The notes under the pieces were generated by a model, which ran no database searches, had not been told where the DNA came from, and saw only the letters and a list, made by a program, of their open reading frames with translations. DNA of 64,000 bases from Panonychus citri (taxonomy: Eukaryota; Arthropoda; Arachnida; Trombidiformes; Tetranychidae). The translations under genes and the position numbers were made by a program. The DNA is taken from NCBI RefSeq assembly GCF_014898815.1, contig NW_026515505.1, positions 248,001-312,000 of the forward strand, given 5' to 3'. Shown here piece by piece: positions 50,903-60,664 of the stretch (its first letter is position 1; the number at the start of each line of letters is the position of its first letter).

Positions 50903-51920
50903 ATTAACGGTTCATCTCAAGTAGCATATTTAATTTCCTCTCATATAACAAATACTATCGAGACTGTTACTTAATTTCATTGCCGTTAATCTTTCACATT
51001 GAAAACAATAACAGTAATAATTACCATGAGCATGATAATCAGTCAGAACTTTGAGAAATAAATGAGAACAGAACAAAAAAAATTATTACAAACTTTTTCC
51101 TCCCTATTAACTCATAATGATCATTAGTATTCAGAGGGAAAAAAATACTATCTCAAAATGCCAACATGAAGATTGAGTATGTATATAAAATAATACATGA
51201 TGATGAGAAAAAAAAGTTTCAGAATTTTTGAGATAATAATAATTCAGTATTTCCTCTCATTGTCATCATCACCATCAACAACAAAATGATAAATTAAATG
51301 CTAGGGAAAATAATATTACATTGATATCTGACCAGTCCAAATATTCAAATGTGAAGGATAAATACAATTATCATGAAAATTGTATCTCACTCACGATTCA
51401 ATGAGAATAGGAAACAATCATCATGATTATCAGTTTTACTATGAATGTATAACCTTAGCTTTTTATACAATATTAACTGGACAGAGTGGACAGGGAGGGT
51501 CAGTCGAGTAATTTTCATTTCAACAGCAACATTATCTAATATCCCAAGCATATCATAAAGACACTATGATATATTGACCATGATACAATAAATTATATCC
51601 CATCAAACTTTCATTTAGTTTGTTTATCATGGTAACAAATATAAATAGTGTAATATTATTTATCGAGAGTAAAGTTATCCAATATATTAATATACATACT
51701 TTATGGCCAATTGACCATTGGTCAGTCTGTTGTGTTTCTACTTCATTTCCTATTACTTTTTGTTTATATATTTTGGCTTCTAGAATGACATTGATATTAT
51801 CTAATAGCATCTTCCTCATTCATCTTGTCTTGATTATCTTATTATCATGATGATAGTGATGATAAGGATCAACTTGAAGATCATTTTATCTTTCAGATGA
51901 TGAGCTGAATGTTAGTTTTC
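48291..51920. other. Host DNA between the CACTA-like element and element B, no gene seen
   Basis: AT-rich sequence of the same style as 10474-38899, with TGATGATG words, a (GA)n run near 49632 and a (TC)n run at 50857-50897. No protein-like frame or RNA gene was recognised. Confidence 0.6.
50857..50897. repeat. (TC)20 microsatellite
   Basis: A 41-bp perfect TC run, seen directly. Confidence 0.97.
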
Positions 51921-51924
51921 GAGG

Positions 51925-52279
51925 TGTAAGGGATCTACATTAGATTATACTAGCTCCCCCTTTTGTCAATCTATCATTGGCTATTTGACACATCTAGATG
52001 AGTATTTAAGACTACATCTTAAATACAATCAACACACTTAATTACTAACCAGTGTCCTCTTTAAGTCACAATATATTTTTAATTGTTACTCATCAACACT
52101 TTCCGTTTCCTTTAGTGAACTTCACTCAGTATCTAATTAATCAATTACTAATCTTTAATATTCAAATAAACATCATCTTAATCGTAATCACTTAATTCAG
52201 TTTGTTCAGTTGTAACGGTCCCTGGTCCTCATTTATTTTTATTTATTGCTAATCGGTTTAATTATGTCCGTCCCTCACA
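51925..52279 (+). repeat. 5' LTR of element B (355 bp)
   Basis: It starts TGTAAGGGAT and ends CCCTCACA. An inverted CCAAT box (ATTGG, 51975-51979) and TATTTAAG (52003-52010) suggest the promoter. AATAAA at 52165-52170 is a candidate polyadenylation signal. Confidence 0.95.
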
Positions 52280-52284
52280 TAATT

Positions 52285-52302
52285 TGGTGGAGATTACCGA
52301 CT
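52285..52302 (+). other. Primer-binding site of element B
   Basis: TGGTGGAGATTACCGACT lies five bases inside the 5' LTR, with the TGG expected for a tRNA CCA end. Both elements share the spacing CACA...ATTTGG. The primer tRNA was not identified. Confidence 0.6.
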
Positions 52303-52684
52303 GTTTCTGAATTGTTAAGCTCTCATTAACCTTAACGTAGTGATTTAAGTGCGTGTTTATATAATTTAGTCTGATCACCTAAATTTTGGCTTTTTTCTCT
52401 AATTTCAAAGCATCTTGAAATTAAACAAGAAGATTTTCTTCTGTTGTGAAGGGAAAACAATTGTGTCTTCTTAAAATAAGCCTGAATACAAGATTGTTTG
52501 GTCGAAGATTTTCTTCAACCTTGATTACAAAGTGAACAGTGAATGCAACTATAAGCTACGGTGTGTTAAGTGAATAACCTTCAAAATTATAAATTCAAAA
52601 ATCTCATCAAAAGACTTAAAAAGTGTTTACGTGAAACAAGAAACTATCATTGAAACACCATCATCAATTTCTTATACACTCATC
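52303..52684 (+). other. Untranslated leader of element B
   Basis: About 380 bp without protein-like frames before the first in-frame ATG of gag-pol. It contains one perfect AGAAGA-TTT-TCTTCT hairpin (52428-52442) and one imperfect copy (52503-52517) of the element's recurring palindrome. The placement would suit a packaging signal, but that is speculation. Confidence 0.5.
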
Positions 52685-55600
52685 ATGACGCTTTATAAAA
52701 CTATTCAACGCAAACAATTAATCGATATGGCAAAAGAAAGTGGAATTAGAAATGCAGATACATTACCACATGAGAGACTTCTCTCAGCGGTAATTTCATC
52801 ACATAATGTTCAAAACCTATGGGATGGTAAAACAACCAATCTCAAAGAAGATTCTCCTGTTTTAGAATACACTTCACTATGGCCTGAAGCAGTAGCTTTA
52901 AGAAGCATAGGAGTAAGTGATGAAACCATAAAAGCTTTAATGAACGCAGGAATGACATGTACAGAAGATTTAAAAGTACAGTCAGAAGAAGCGCTTAAAA
53001 GCATTGGTATAAACAGTTTTCAAGCTGCTCTAATAGCTGGTGAATACTTCGTAAAAGGTGAAACATTGAGTGATTTTAATCAAAGTATCAGAAGCAACAC
53101 TAATTATCCACCAAGGGCACCTTACCTAACACCAATTCAAAGGGAGGTTATCCGAAGAATATCTTCGAGATATTGGCCCGATAATAATCAAACCTTTGCT
53201 TCCTTTATCGAAACACTCGAATACGATTTAAGAATTATCGATGAATCAAAGAAAGAGTGGGTTGGATATATGAGAGGGTCACTTCAAGGTGAAGCACGTA
53301 AAAAGTGCGAAGACATCATAAGTCAAAACCAGTTTATTGAATATGATGATCTAAAAGAAATGATGATAAGGTCAACTATAACAGCAACAGAAATTGCTGA
53401 CGCATTTTATACTCTCGAGAATACAAAGTTAATCTCTGGAGAGGACCCAATTACACATCTCAAGAAGATTAAGAAAGCTGCTAAAGTAATTTGTCCTGAT
53501 ATCGCTGATGTCCCTATGATAATGATAATTCTAATGTCTCTTCCCAATACAATTGCTGCCGAAGTGAGAAGTGGAACTGATTTGACTGATTTAATGAACA
53601 TCGAAAGAAAAATTGTTGAAACCCACCAGCTAATGGTTTCAAAGCGAAATGCTTATAAAAATCGCCAAGGTGATAGAGAAAACACTAAAGAAGGTGTAAA
53701 ATCTAGCAAAGGTGAAAACAAAAGTTATCAACAAGGTGAAATGAAAAAGAAATGGTGTTCAAGGTGTAAGAAAAATACACACAATACAGTTGACTGCAGA
53801 TATCTTAAAGCAGAAAGAGCAACTTCATCAGATCAACAAACAGATTCTAAACCAATCGCAAGAGCAAGTGATGACCAGCAATCAACGAATCAAGTTGATA
53901 AGAGACTCAACCATATCAGATTGTCAATCAATCATAATGATATAAATAGTGCTGACGACCAAAGATATCCAGTAACTAATATCAACATCATTGGAGCGAA
54001 TCAAAAAATAAAAGGTCTTCTTGATACGGGTGCATGTACTACCCTAATAAAGGAAGAAGTGGTAATCAAATTAGGATTAATCGCTTATCCAACCGATGTC
54101 AAATTTCTGGCAATCGATGCTAACCAAGTTAAGTGTCAATTTACTGTTCCATTGAAAATCACTCATGGCCGGACGGTGAGAATCATCGCCGCCTACGTGA
54201 TAAAGGAGCTATCAAATGACATTATCTTAGGTGAAAATGTGTTAAAATTTACTCAATGCATAATAATTGCTAAAGGCCCAGATCAACCGTATGAACTAAA
54301 ACAAGTGACAGTTGACAGACCTTATAAAATCTCAATGGAGCTACCAAATCAAAGTGACATTGAAAGACTACTAATATCGTGGTATGGGGACGAATTCGAT
54401 CCTTCAAAATTAACAAAACTTGCAGAAATTGACAGTCTCAACAAACACAAAATCAACTTCATCCAAAGAATAAAAGAATATTACCCAGAACCCGAAGAAT
54501 CAAAATTAATCATCAACACAGTGGAAGAATTTTCGGTGAAAAACGAAGACTTTCCAGCAAAGGTTGACAGCGTCGAAGATATTCTTCGCACGTCAATCAA
54601 TCCATCACTAGATGATGATGATAAAAGGACACTCTATGAAACCTTGATACGAAATAAGGACTCATTCTCGAAATCATCTTACGATCTTGGATGTGTACCA
54701 GCATCAGTTTGCAACATAAAAATCGATCTTGGAGATAGAACAGTGCCTAAACTAAAACCTTTCCGAATGAGTGATAAAATGAAACACGAAATCAGAAAGA
54801 TAATTGATGAATTAATAGAAAACGGGATAGTGGAAAAATCTAAGTTCGGAGGAGGAGCACCAGCCTTTATCGTACCAAAACCAAATGGTCAATGGCGAAT
54901 GGTTATAAGTTATGTCGAGTTAAATAAACTGATCAATAAAAGAGTTTATCCGATGCCAAACATCGATGATGCTATCAATAAACTGAAAGGAAATAAATAT
55001 TTTACAACTTTGGATTTAGCTCAAGGCTATTACCAAATAGAATTACCTTTGGAAGAACGAGATAAAACTTCATTCGTCACCGAAGATGGTTGCTACAGAT
55101 TCAAACGATTACCGATGGGATTAGCTGATTCTCCAGCTTATTTTCAAGAATGTATAAATGCTGTACTTGGAGACTTAAGATACACAACATGCCTGGGGTA
55201 CTTCGATGATATCCCTATCTACGCGAAGACAATCTTCGAGCTTTGCGAAAGGATGGAAAAAGTGTTCAAAGCTCTGGCAGTTTATGGGTTCAAAAGCAGA
55301 ATAACTAAATTAAAAACTGGTGTCACCGAATTCGTTTGTTTGGGTCATTTAGTATCAGGAAAATCTGTAAAACCCGACCCCAAGAAAATAGAAAGAATCA
55401 AGAATCTAAACCCACCAACATCATTGCAACAATTAAGATCTCATTTGGGACTCTTTAACTACTTCAGTAGATTCATCAAAGACTATGCTCTAACTTCATC
55501 ACCTCTAAGTGAAATGTGTAAAGGAAAATATAAAGGAATCACCTTTGCATTAAATAAGTATCAAATCGAAGCTTGGGAAAAACTAAAGAAATCACTCATT

Positions 55601-57523
55601 AAAGAGTGTATGTTAACCCACTTTGATCCAGAAAAGCCTATCAAAATTATGATAGATGCTTCAGCCGTTGCTATCGGAGGAGTTATAATTCAAAAAGAAG
55701 ATGAAGATTGGAAGCCCGTTTATTTCTTTGGCTGTAAATTACAGAAACATCAAAGAAATTATTCAGTCACAGAAAAAGAGTGTCTAGCGATTGTTTATGC
55801 CTGTAACAAATTTCAGAGCTACTTGAGACACATAACATTTACCATAGTGACAGATCATCATGCACTATGTGTATTCAAAAAGAAAACTTTTAAAGTTCCG
55901 AGACTAATCAGATGGCAAGCAGAACTTGGAGATTTCAACTTCGAAGTTGAATACATAAAAGGAGATAAACACCCAGCCGATTGTATATCAAGATCTAACG
56001 AGTGGAATCACAGAGCTCAAGGAGAAATTGAAGACAATCATTATGATAAGTACCTTAATCTATTGAAAACTGAAAAAGTTACTCACAATAACAAAGATGA
56101 TTTAGCTTGGTATGACTTCGGCCTCAAGCAACAAGAAGAGTCGATCGAAGAAGCAACCAAAGACTATTTCATCAGTCTGATCCAAGATCAATTCGACATT
56201 TATGATAAAGCATCGAAGGAAAATTTTACCTTCAATATAAAATTGAATAAGGTAAATGAAGCTGATAACATTAAAAATCACCAACAAAAAGATTCAAGGT
56301 GTGAGTTTATAAAGGAAGAACTCAGAGCTGGCAGAGGTACAAAGAAATACACTGTCAAGGATGGAATTTTACTCCGATTAAATAAGGAAAAACCACCAAA
56401 ATTTGTTCTACCTGATAACCTGGTTGACCGAATTTGGAACGAGTATCATGACTCAGTAAATGGAGGTCATTTTGGTCCTAAACCAACAATTAACAAGATA
56501 AAAATGGATTATTGGTTTCCTAGAATGGATGAGATAATTCAAGCGAAATGTTCAGCATGTAAATTATGTCAAGAGTATAAAACTAAAACAACTAATGAAG
56601 GAAAGGCCAAATCAATGCCTATCCCTGCTCAACCCATGGAAAGAATTCAAATAGATATGGTTGGTCCATTTCCGATTTCAAATCGAGGAAATAAAAACGT
56701 TTTAGTAGCGGTAGATGTTCTAACGAGATATGCCTTCGTCAAAGCCTCGAAAGAAGGTAAAAGCAAAGATGTAATATCGATGTTAAACCAAATCATCTAT
56801 ACCGTTGGAGTACCAAAAGTAATCCAATCCGATAACGGAAGAAATTTTGTCTCAAAAGATGTCAAAAGATTTGCCAAAGAAAAAGCAATTAAACTCATTA
56901 ACTCAACACCTTATCGTCCACAAACAAATGGCCTCGTGGAGAGAGTTAATAAAATAATTGGAGATAGAATCGCAATTTTCTCAACTCAAGACGTGAAAGA
57001 TTGGGATAAGTACTTGCAGGAGATTATCTTCTCGTACAACACGGCGATAAAGTCTGAACTAAACAAATCTCCGTTTCAACTCTTGTTCAATTTTGAACCA
57101 AGAAAAACAACTCATAATGAATTAGGAGTTGACCCTCAATATAAAGAGAAAGATCCAGTTAAAATAAGAGACGAAACAAGAAGTAAAATGGTACAAATTT
57201 CAATTAAATCTGCAAACAAAAGAAATGAAAAACTCAAAGAACCAACTCTTAAAAGAGGAGATTTGGTGACAATTAAACATGTTTCGAATGGATGTAAAAA
57301 GACAACACCAAAATTCAAAGGTGAATACATTGTCTTACAAGTTTACGATTCGGCTGCTAAACTAATCAACGTGATAAGTGAAAAAGTGACGAGTCAAAAC
57401 TATCAAAGAATAAAACAAATCGATATTCCTAAACCAATAAACTATGATATCTTACTCAAGAAACATACTGAAAATACAATCATCAACCGAGTTATCTGTT
57501 CAACAAGACCAGAAAACACCTGA
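52685..57523 (+). CDS. gag-pol: Gag-Pol polyprotein of element B, uninterrupted
   Basis: The chosen start is the first in-frame ATG at 52685 (MTLYKTIQRKQ), giving 1612 residues; the frame is open 18 codons upstream. The N-terminus has a SAP-like stretch (QLIDMAKESGIRNADTLP) and a helix-hairpin-helix-like repeat (ETIKALMNAGMTCTEDL, then ALKSIGINS). The zinc knuckle WCSRCKKNTHNTVDC near residue 357 is canonical CX2CX4HX4C. Protease has LLDTGACTT near 445. Reverse transcriptase covers about 690-900 with YFDDIP near 838. RNase H shows IDASAVAIGG (about 988), TDHHAL (about 1056) and HPADCIS. Integrase has the HHCC zinc region at about 1252-1295 and the DDE triad in IDMVGPF (1323), QSDNGRNF (1382) and GLVERVN (1417). 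All expected catalytic residues are present, so the enzymes look functional. Gag and Pol are fused in one frame. Confidence 0.96.
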   Translation: MTLYKTIQRKQLIDMAKESGIRNADTLPHERLLSAVISSHNVQNLWDGKTTNLKEDSPVLEYTSLWPEAVALRSIGVSDETIKALMNAGMTCTEDLKVQSEEALKSIGINSFQAALIAGEYFVKGETLSDFNQSIRSNTNYPPRAPYLTPIQREVIRRISSRYWPDNNQTFASFIETLEYDLRIIDESKKEWVGYMRGSLQGEARKKCEDIISQNQFIEYDDLKEMMIRSTITATEIADAFYTLENTKLISGEDPITHLKKIKKAAKVICPDIADVPMIMIILMSLPNTIAAEVRSGTDLTDLMNIERKIVETHQLMVSKRNAYKNRQGDRENTKEGVKSSKGENKSYQQGEMKKKWCSRCKKNTHNTVDCRYLKAERATSSDQQTDSKPIARASDDQQSTNQVDKRLNHIRLSINHNDINSADDQRYPVTNINIIGANQKIKGLLDTGACTTLIKEEVVIKLGLIAYPTDVKFLAIDANQVKCQFTVPLKITHGRTVRIIAAYVIKELSNDIILGENVLKFTQCIIIAKGPDQPYELKQVTVDRPYKISMELPNQSDIERLLISWYGDEFDPSKLTKLAEIDSLNKHKINFIQRIKEYYPEPEESKLIINTVEEFSVKNEDFPAKVDSVEDILRTSINPSLDDDDKRTLYETLIRNKDSFSKSSYDLGCVPASVCNIKIDLGDRTVPKLKPFRMSDKMKHEIRKIIDELIENGIVEKSKFGGGAPAFIVPKPNGQWRMVISYVELNKLINKRVYPMPNIDDAINKLKGNKYFTTLDLAQGYYQIELPLEERDKTSFVTEDGCYRFKRLPMGLADSPAYFQECINAVLGDLRYTTCLGYFDDIPIYAKTIFELCERMEKVFKALAVYGFKSRITKLKTGVTEFVCLGHLVSGKSVKPDPKKIERIKNLNPPTSLQQLRSHLGLFNYFSRFIKDYALTSSPLSEMCKGKYKGITFALNKYQIEAWEKLKKSLIKECMLTHFDPEKPIKIMIDASAVAIGGVIIQKEDEDWKPVYFFGCKLQKHQRNYSVTEKECLAIVYACNKFQSYLRHITFTIVTDHHALCVFKKKTFKVPRLIRWQAELGDFNFEVEYIKGDKHPADCISRSNEWNHRAQGEIEDNHYDKYLNLLKTEKVTHNNKDDLAWYDFGLKQQEESIEEATKDYFISLIQDQFDIYDKASKENFTFNIKLNKVNEADNIKNHQQKDSRCEFIKEELRAGRGTKKYTVKDGILLRLNKEKPPKFVLPDNLVDRIWNEYHDSVNGGHFGPKPTINKIKMDYWFPRMDEIIQAKCSACKLCQEYKTKTTNEGKAKSMPIPAQPMERIQIDMVGPFPISNRGNKNVLVAVDVLTRYAFVKASKEGKSKDVISMLNQIIYTVGVPKVIQSDNGRNFVSKDVKRFAKEKAIKLINSTPYRPQTNGLVERVNKIIGDRIAIFSTQDVKDWDKYLQEIIFSYNTAIKSELNKSPFQLLFNFEPRKTTHNELGVDPQYKEKDPVKIRDETRSKMVQISIKSANKRNEKLKEPTLKRGDLVTIKHVSNGCKKTTPKFKGEYIVLQVYDSAAKLINVISEKVTSQNYQRIKQIDIPKPINYDILLKKHTENTIINRVICSTRPENT

Positions 57524-57740
57524 AGAAGCAGATCAAGATGATCGCTCTTCGAGTTATGATGAAGACAAAAATTCACATAAAGACGAAAAAGTGATAGATT
57601 ATCATGAAGAATCAACAACAGAAAACGAATCATCAACCTCAACTCATTCATTGGATGTGGAAAAGAAAACCAAGAGAAAATATACGAAAAGAAAATTTCC
57701 AAAACATCAAATGATGACGAGAAACAGCAAAAGAAACTAA
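57444..57740 (+). CDS. Lys/Glu-rich frame overlapping the 3' end of element B pol
   Basis: A 98-codon frame with ATG at 57444 overlaps the last 80 bases of gag-pol in another phase. It is Asp/Glu/Ser-rich, then strongly basic (KKTKRKYTKRKFPKHQMMTR). It resembles the basic end of the integrase tail in element A (PLTRKQLRDSN). Either pol continues here after a frameshift or this is a separate small protein. Confidence 0.4.
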   Translation: MISYSRNILKIQSSTELSVQQDQKTPEEADQDDRSSSYDEDKNSHKDEKVIDYHEESTTENESSTSTHSLDVEKKTKRKYTKRKFPKHQMMTRNSKRN

Positions 57741-57919
57741 TGAAACTATCATCGAATTGAAGAGAAATTTTAACCGACTCAATCATATTGATTATAAAGA
57801 ATTCACAATTATCTCACAATCACGATAAGATCAGTAGAAATTTTCAATTTTCCGAGCGAAACGGAATTTTCATCACTAAAACGAAGACAATCTTCGCATT
57901 TATAAAACTCACTACACTC

Positions 57920-58081
57920 GACACCTTTTCAGCAGTTTGTCATCGCATGAAGTACCTCATGACACTCGACACCTTCTCAGCAGTTTGTCATCGCATGAAG
58001 TACCTCATGACACTCGACACCTTTTCAGCAGTTTGTCATCGCATGAAGTACCTCATGACACTCGACACCTTTACAGCAGTC
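57920..58081 (+). repeat. 48-bp tandem repeat, about 3.4 copies
   Basis: Units start at 57920, 57968, 58016 and 58064 with GACACCTTNTCAGCAG. The first three are nearly identical and the fourth is partial. The period is a multiple of three, so translation repeats every 16 residues (LDTFSAVCHRMKYLMT), but no ATG context or homology supports coding. Confidence 0.92.
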
Positions 58082-58260
58082 ACAAATATTGAAGTTAATC
58101 TTCAATCAATTAACGCGCCAAGAACCCATAGTAACTAAAACAAAGGGTTAGGTGACAGTAACATCATCCAGGTTAAGTTGATTTAAATCAATTAAAATGG
58201 TCAAGCGTTACTAAGCAATCATTTGAAAAGTGCAAAGTCATCAAAGTAAATCAATAACCA

Positions 58261-58268
58261 TATAAATA
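58261..58268 (+). promoter_or_regulatory. Candidate internal TATA box before the element B accessory gene
   Basis: TATAAATA lies about 265 bp before the ATG at 58526, in the pol-to-accessory spacer. Element A has TATAAAAG in the equivalent place. It may drive a separate accessory transcript; inferred from position. Confidence 0.4.
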
Positions 58269-58525
58269 CACTTACATTTTAATTGTGTTTGAAATTGATT
58301 TGTGACATTAACCGAAGAAGTCTTCGAGTTAAATCATCATTTTAATCAAATTGTGAACACTCAAAACATTAAGAATTCGTTAAAAGTGAAAGATTTTAAA
58401 TTATTTAGTGAATTCATCTTGTGTTAAGTAAAGGGGATTTCCTCTGGCTAACACAACAACATCATCACCTTCTCTTCAATATTAACTATTATTTCATCCA
58501 AATTTTATCATCTTTTATCATCAAA

Positions 58526-60664
58526 ATGTTTACTCATCACAAAGGAACAAGAACTGAAATGAAAGAATATCTTCTTGAAACAATCAAATATTTCTTCGGA
58601 CCAACAATAGCTAAGGAAATAGCGATCAATGAGTTCAGATATGGATTTTGTTTGGCCGAATTTAATGAAGAAAAACTATCAATAGATGAACTAACCTGCC
58701 AATTGTGTACTCATATAGCTGTGCGACCATTATTGTGCGAAAATTGTAAACATTATTATTGTGAAAGTTGTGCCAAGGTCTTAGTGAATATCTCAAGGTC
58801 AAAAATTGGATTTCCCACCTACACCAAAGGACAATCTCCAGCTTTCAGTAAACTAAATTGTTTCTCTAAAATTTGTCGCTACAATGAATCAAGAATTGTC
58901 CCAATCTTGGACACTAAGATAGAAGATTTCTTCTCATCTCTCATGGTTAAGTGCCCTGATTATCAATGTTCCGTTGTTCAAAAAGCAAAGACTATGTTAA
59001 ATCATATACCTTCATGCCTACAAGAATCGAATCTCGTTAAAATCAATGAAAGAGTTAACCAGTATTTCGAGGCAAAAAGAGTAATCAACCGATTTCCTGA
59101 GGAAGAGATAAATTATACTCTTGATAAAAGGCCTGAGACAGAAACAAGTTTGGCTTATTTAAACACCTTTGAGAAAAACATTAATAGATTTTACCAAATT
59201 GATCCCGTGGTTGTAGAAAATAAATTGACTAGTGAACAAGAAGCAGAGTTAAAAAGCCTTTGGGAAGCTGAGATACAAAAAGCCATTTTAGAACAAAGTC
59301 AAGCAAAGGAATTGAAAGAAAAAGCTGATAAACGATATGATGAAAAGAAAAGACAACATGAAGAAAGATTAAGAGCCGAACAACAAAGAAAAAGAGAATT
59401 ACAACAACGAGCAATTGTTGAAGGACTTTTTCTCGAAGATGTTCTTCGGTCCGAAGTCGTCCAAACTGATTGGCCTACGGTACCTGAAAGTGAGAAAAGA
59501 CCAGAATCTTATTATCGAGAAAGAACAGCTCCAAGTTTTGAATTTGCTAGAGACTTGAGGAATCAAAATAAGAAAAGATTAGGACCAATTGATGAACTTG
59601 CTTCATGTTCTAAACCCAAATCACCCTTAATTTCACCAATTCCCTCTACTAGTAAACAACCACCAATCTGTTCAACCATTTCAACATCGCCTTTAAATGA
59701 ATCAGAAGAAGAAGATGTGTTCATTTATCATCAACTAGGCCATGTCGATAATGAAGATAATCTTCAAGTCGGCCAAAATACAAATGAGACCGATTCAAAC
59801 CAAGAAGTTGTACCAGAACTTTCGATCGAGGAAGAAGAGGAAATTTCAACATGGAACACAGTTAAATCAAAAGTTGTTCCAATTGAACATTCAAGTGAAA
59901 AGAAAATAACCATTTCACAATTTCCTTCTCATCTAAACTCAGCCACGTTTAAGATGCCTCCAAAGCCGAAGTCGATCGAAGATCATCTTCGTGATGCTAA
60001 GGAAGGTAAAATTACCCTCGAACAAGCTCGAAAAAGAATAAGAAGAAAAAGAAATCGTGGATTTGAAAACGAAAGAAAAGCAAGATCAAGATCAAGACAA
60101 ACGGATTCGTTTTTGGCAAAAATTTCAAATCTACAAAACTTCATCACCCAAGATAATATCCAAGCAGAAAATATTACTGCAGGTTATCAAGCTCTGTGTT
60201 CACAAGGTATTCGAGTTTGTGGATTCGATATTGAAAAGCTCGAAGTCCTAACTCATCATGGTAAAAGATCGATGCCTGTGTGGATTGGTATTGTTGATGG
60301 TATTGGAAATGTCCGAATGAATGAAATAGTCCGATATTCTAAACCTGCCATCGTCGAATACAATACACCTTTTCATGGACTCTCATGGGATGAAATCAAA
60401 AGAGCAAATAATTTTTACATCAATAGACAAAAGGCATTGCAAATTCTTCTCCAATATGATCGTATTTGTATCGCTGGTGGAGCAAAAGACTTCATCGCAA
60501 TGGGCTTTACAGAGACCGATTGGAAATTAATTAAACCTCGAGTTCGTGATGTTGCCGCCTATTATAATTGTAGAGCTAAAGCAGGAGAAACTCTCGGACT
60601 AAGATATGCAACTTTCGCCTTATTCAATAAAGTTATTCAGGATGGTGCTCACTCCAGTAGTTGA
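58526..60664 (+). CDS. Element B accessory protein: RING/TRAF-like zinc fingers, coiled coil and REXO-like exonuclease domain
   Basis: The start is the ATG at 58526 (MFTHHKGTRTEM, AAAATG context); the upstream frame has only non-ATG codons. It encodes 712 residues up to the stop at 60662. Residues 58-82 have C58QLC61...C74KH76YYC79ESC82, a RING-like treble clef. C112-x4-C117 and a TRAF-type finger C143-x4-C148-x11-H160-x3-C164 follow. Residues about 235-300 are a Lys/Glu/Gln-rich coiled coil, and an Arg/Lys-rich patch lies near 505-530. From about 560 it resembles REXO/GOR DEDDh exonucleases: D567-x-E569 (FDIEKLE), IGIVDG, NTPFHGLSWDEI, D655 (AKDF), RDVAAYY and H709. The closing Asp of the last motif lies in another frame. 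A zinc-finger protein with ubiquitin-ligase-like and nuclease-like parts in a retrotransposon is unusual. Function is unknown; candidates are RNA processing or host-defence interference. Confidence 0.8.
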   Translation: MFTHHKGTRTEMKEYLLETIKYFFGPTIAKEIAINEFRYGFCLAEFNEEKLSIDELTCQLCTHIAVRPLLCENCKHYYCESCAKVLVNISRSKIGFPTYTKGQSPAFSKLNCFSKICRYNESRIVPILDTKIEDFFSSLMVKCPDYQCSVVQKAKTMLNHIPSCLQESNLVKINERVNQYFEAKRVINRFPEEEINYTLDKRPETETSLAYLNTFEKNINRFYQIDPVVVENKLTSEQEAELKSLWEAEIQKAILEQSQAKELKEKADKRYDEKKRQHEERLRAEQQRKRELQQRAIVEGLFLEDVLRSEVVQTDWPTVPESEKRPESYYRERTAPSFEFARDLRNQNKKRLGPIDELASCSKPKSPLISPIPSTSKQPPICSTISTSPLNESEEEDVFIYHQLGHVDNEDNLQVGQNTNETDSNQEVVPELSIEEEEEISTWNTVKSKVVPIEHSSEKKITISQFPSHLNSATFKMPPKPKSIEDHLRDAKEGKITLEQARKRIRRKRNRGFENERKARSRSRQTDSFLAKISNLQNFITQDNIQAENITAGYQALCSQGIRVCGFDIEKLEVLTHHGKRSMPVWIGIVDGIGNVRMNEIVRYSKPAIVEYNTPFHGLSWDEIKRANNFYINRQKALQILLQYDRICIAGGAKDFIAMGFTETDWKLIKPRVRDVAAYYNCRAKAGETLGLRYATFALFNKVIQDGAHSSS

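Larger units (their letters stand above)
57741..58525 (+). other. Spacer between pol and the accessory gene of element B
   Basis: A non-coding-looking stretch holding the 48-bp tandem repeat, two copies of the recurring palindrome (57882-57896, 58313-58326), a TATA box (58261-58268) and the probable leader of the accessory mRNA. A 116-codon frame across the repeat (57788-58138) is mostly repeat translation and was not accepted as a gene. Confidence 0.55.

Noticed and set aside
57788..58138. 116-codon frame containing a 16-residue repeat in element B
   Set aside because: Most of it is the translated 48-bp tandem repeat. There is no homology, and its position in a spacer with a TATA box favours non-coding sequence.
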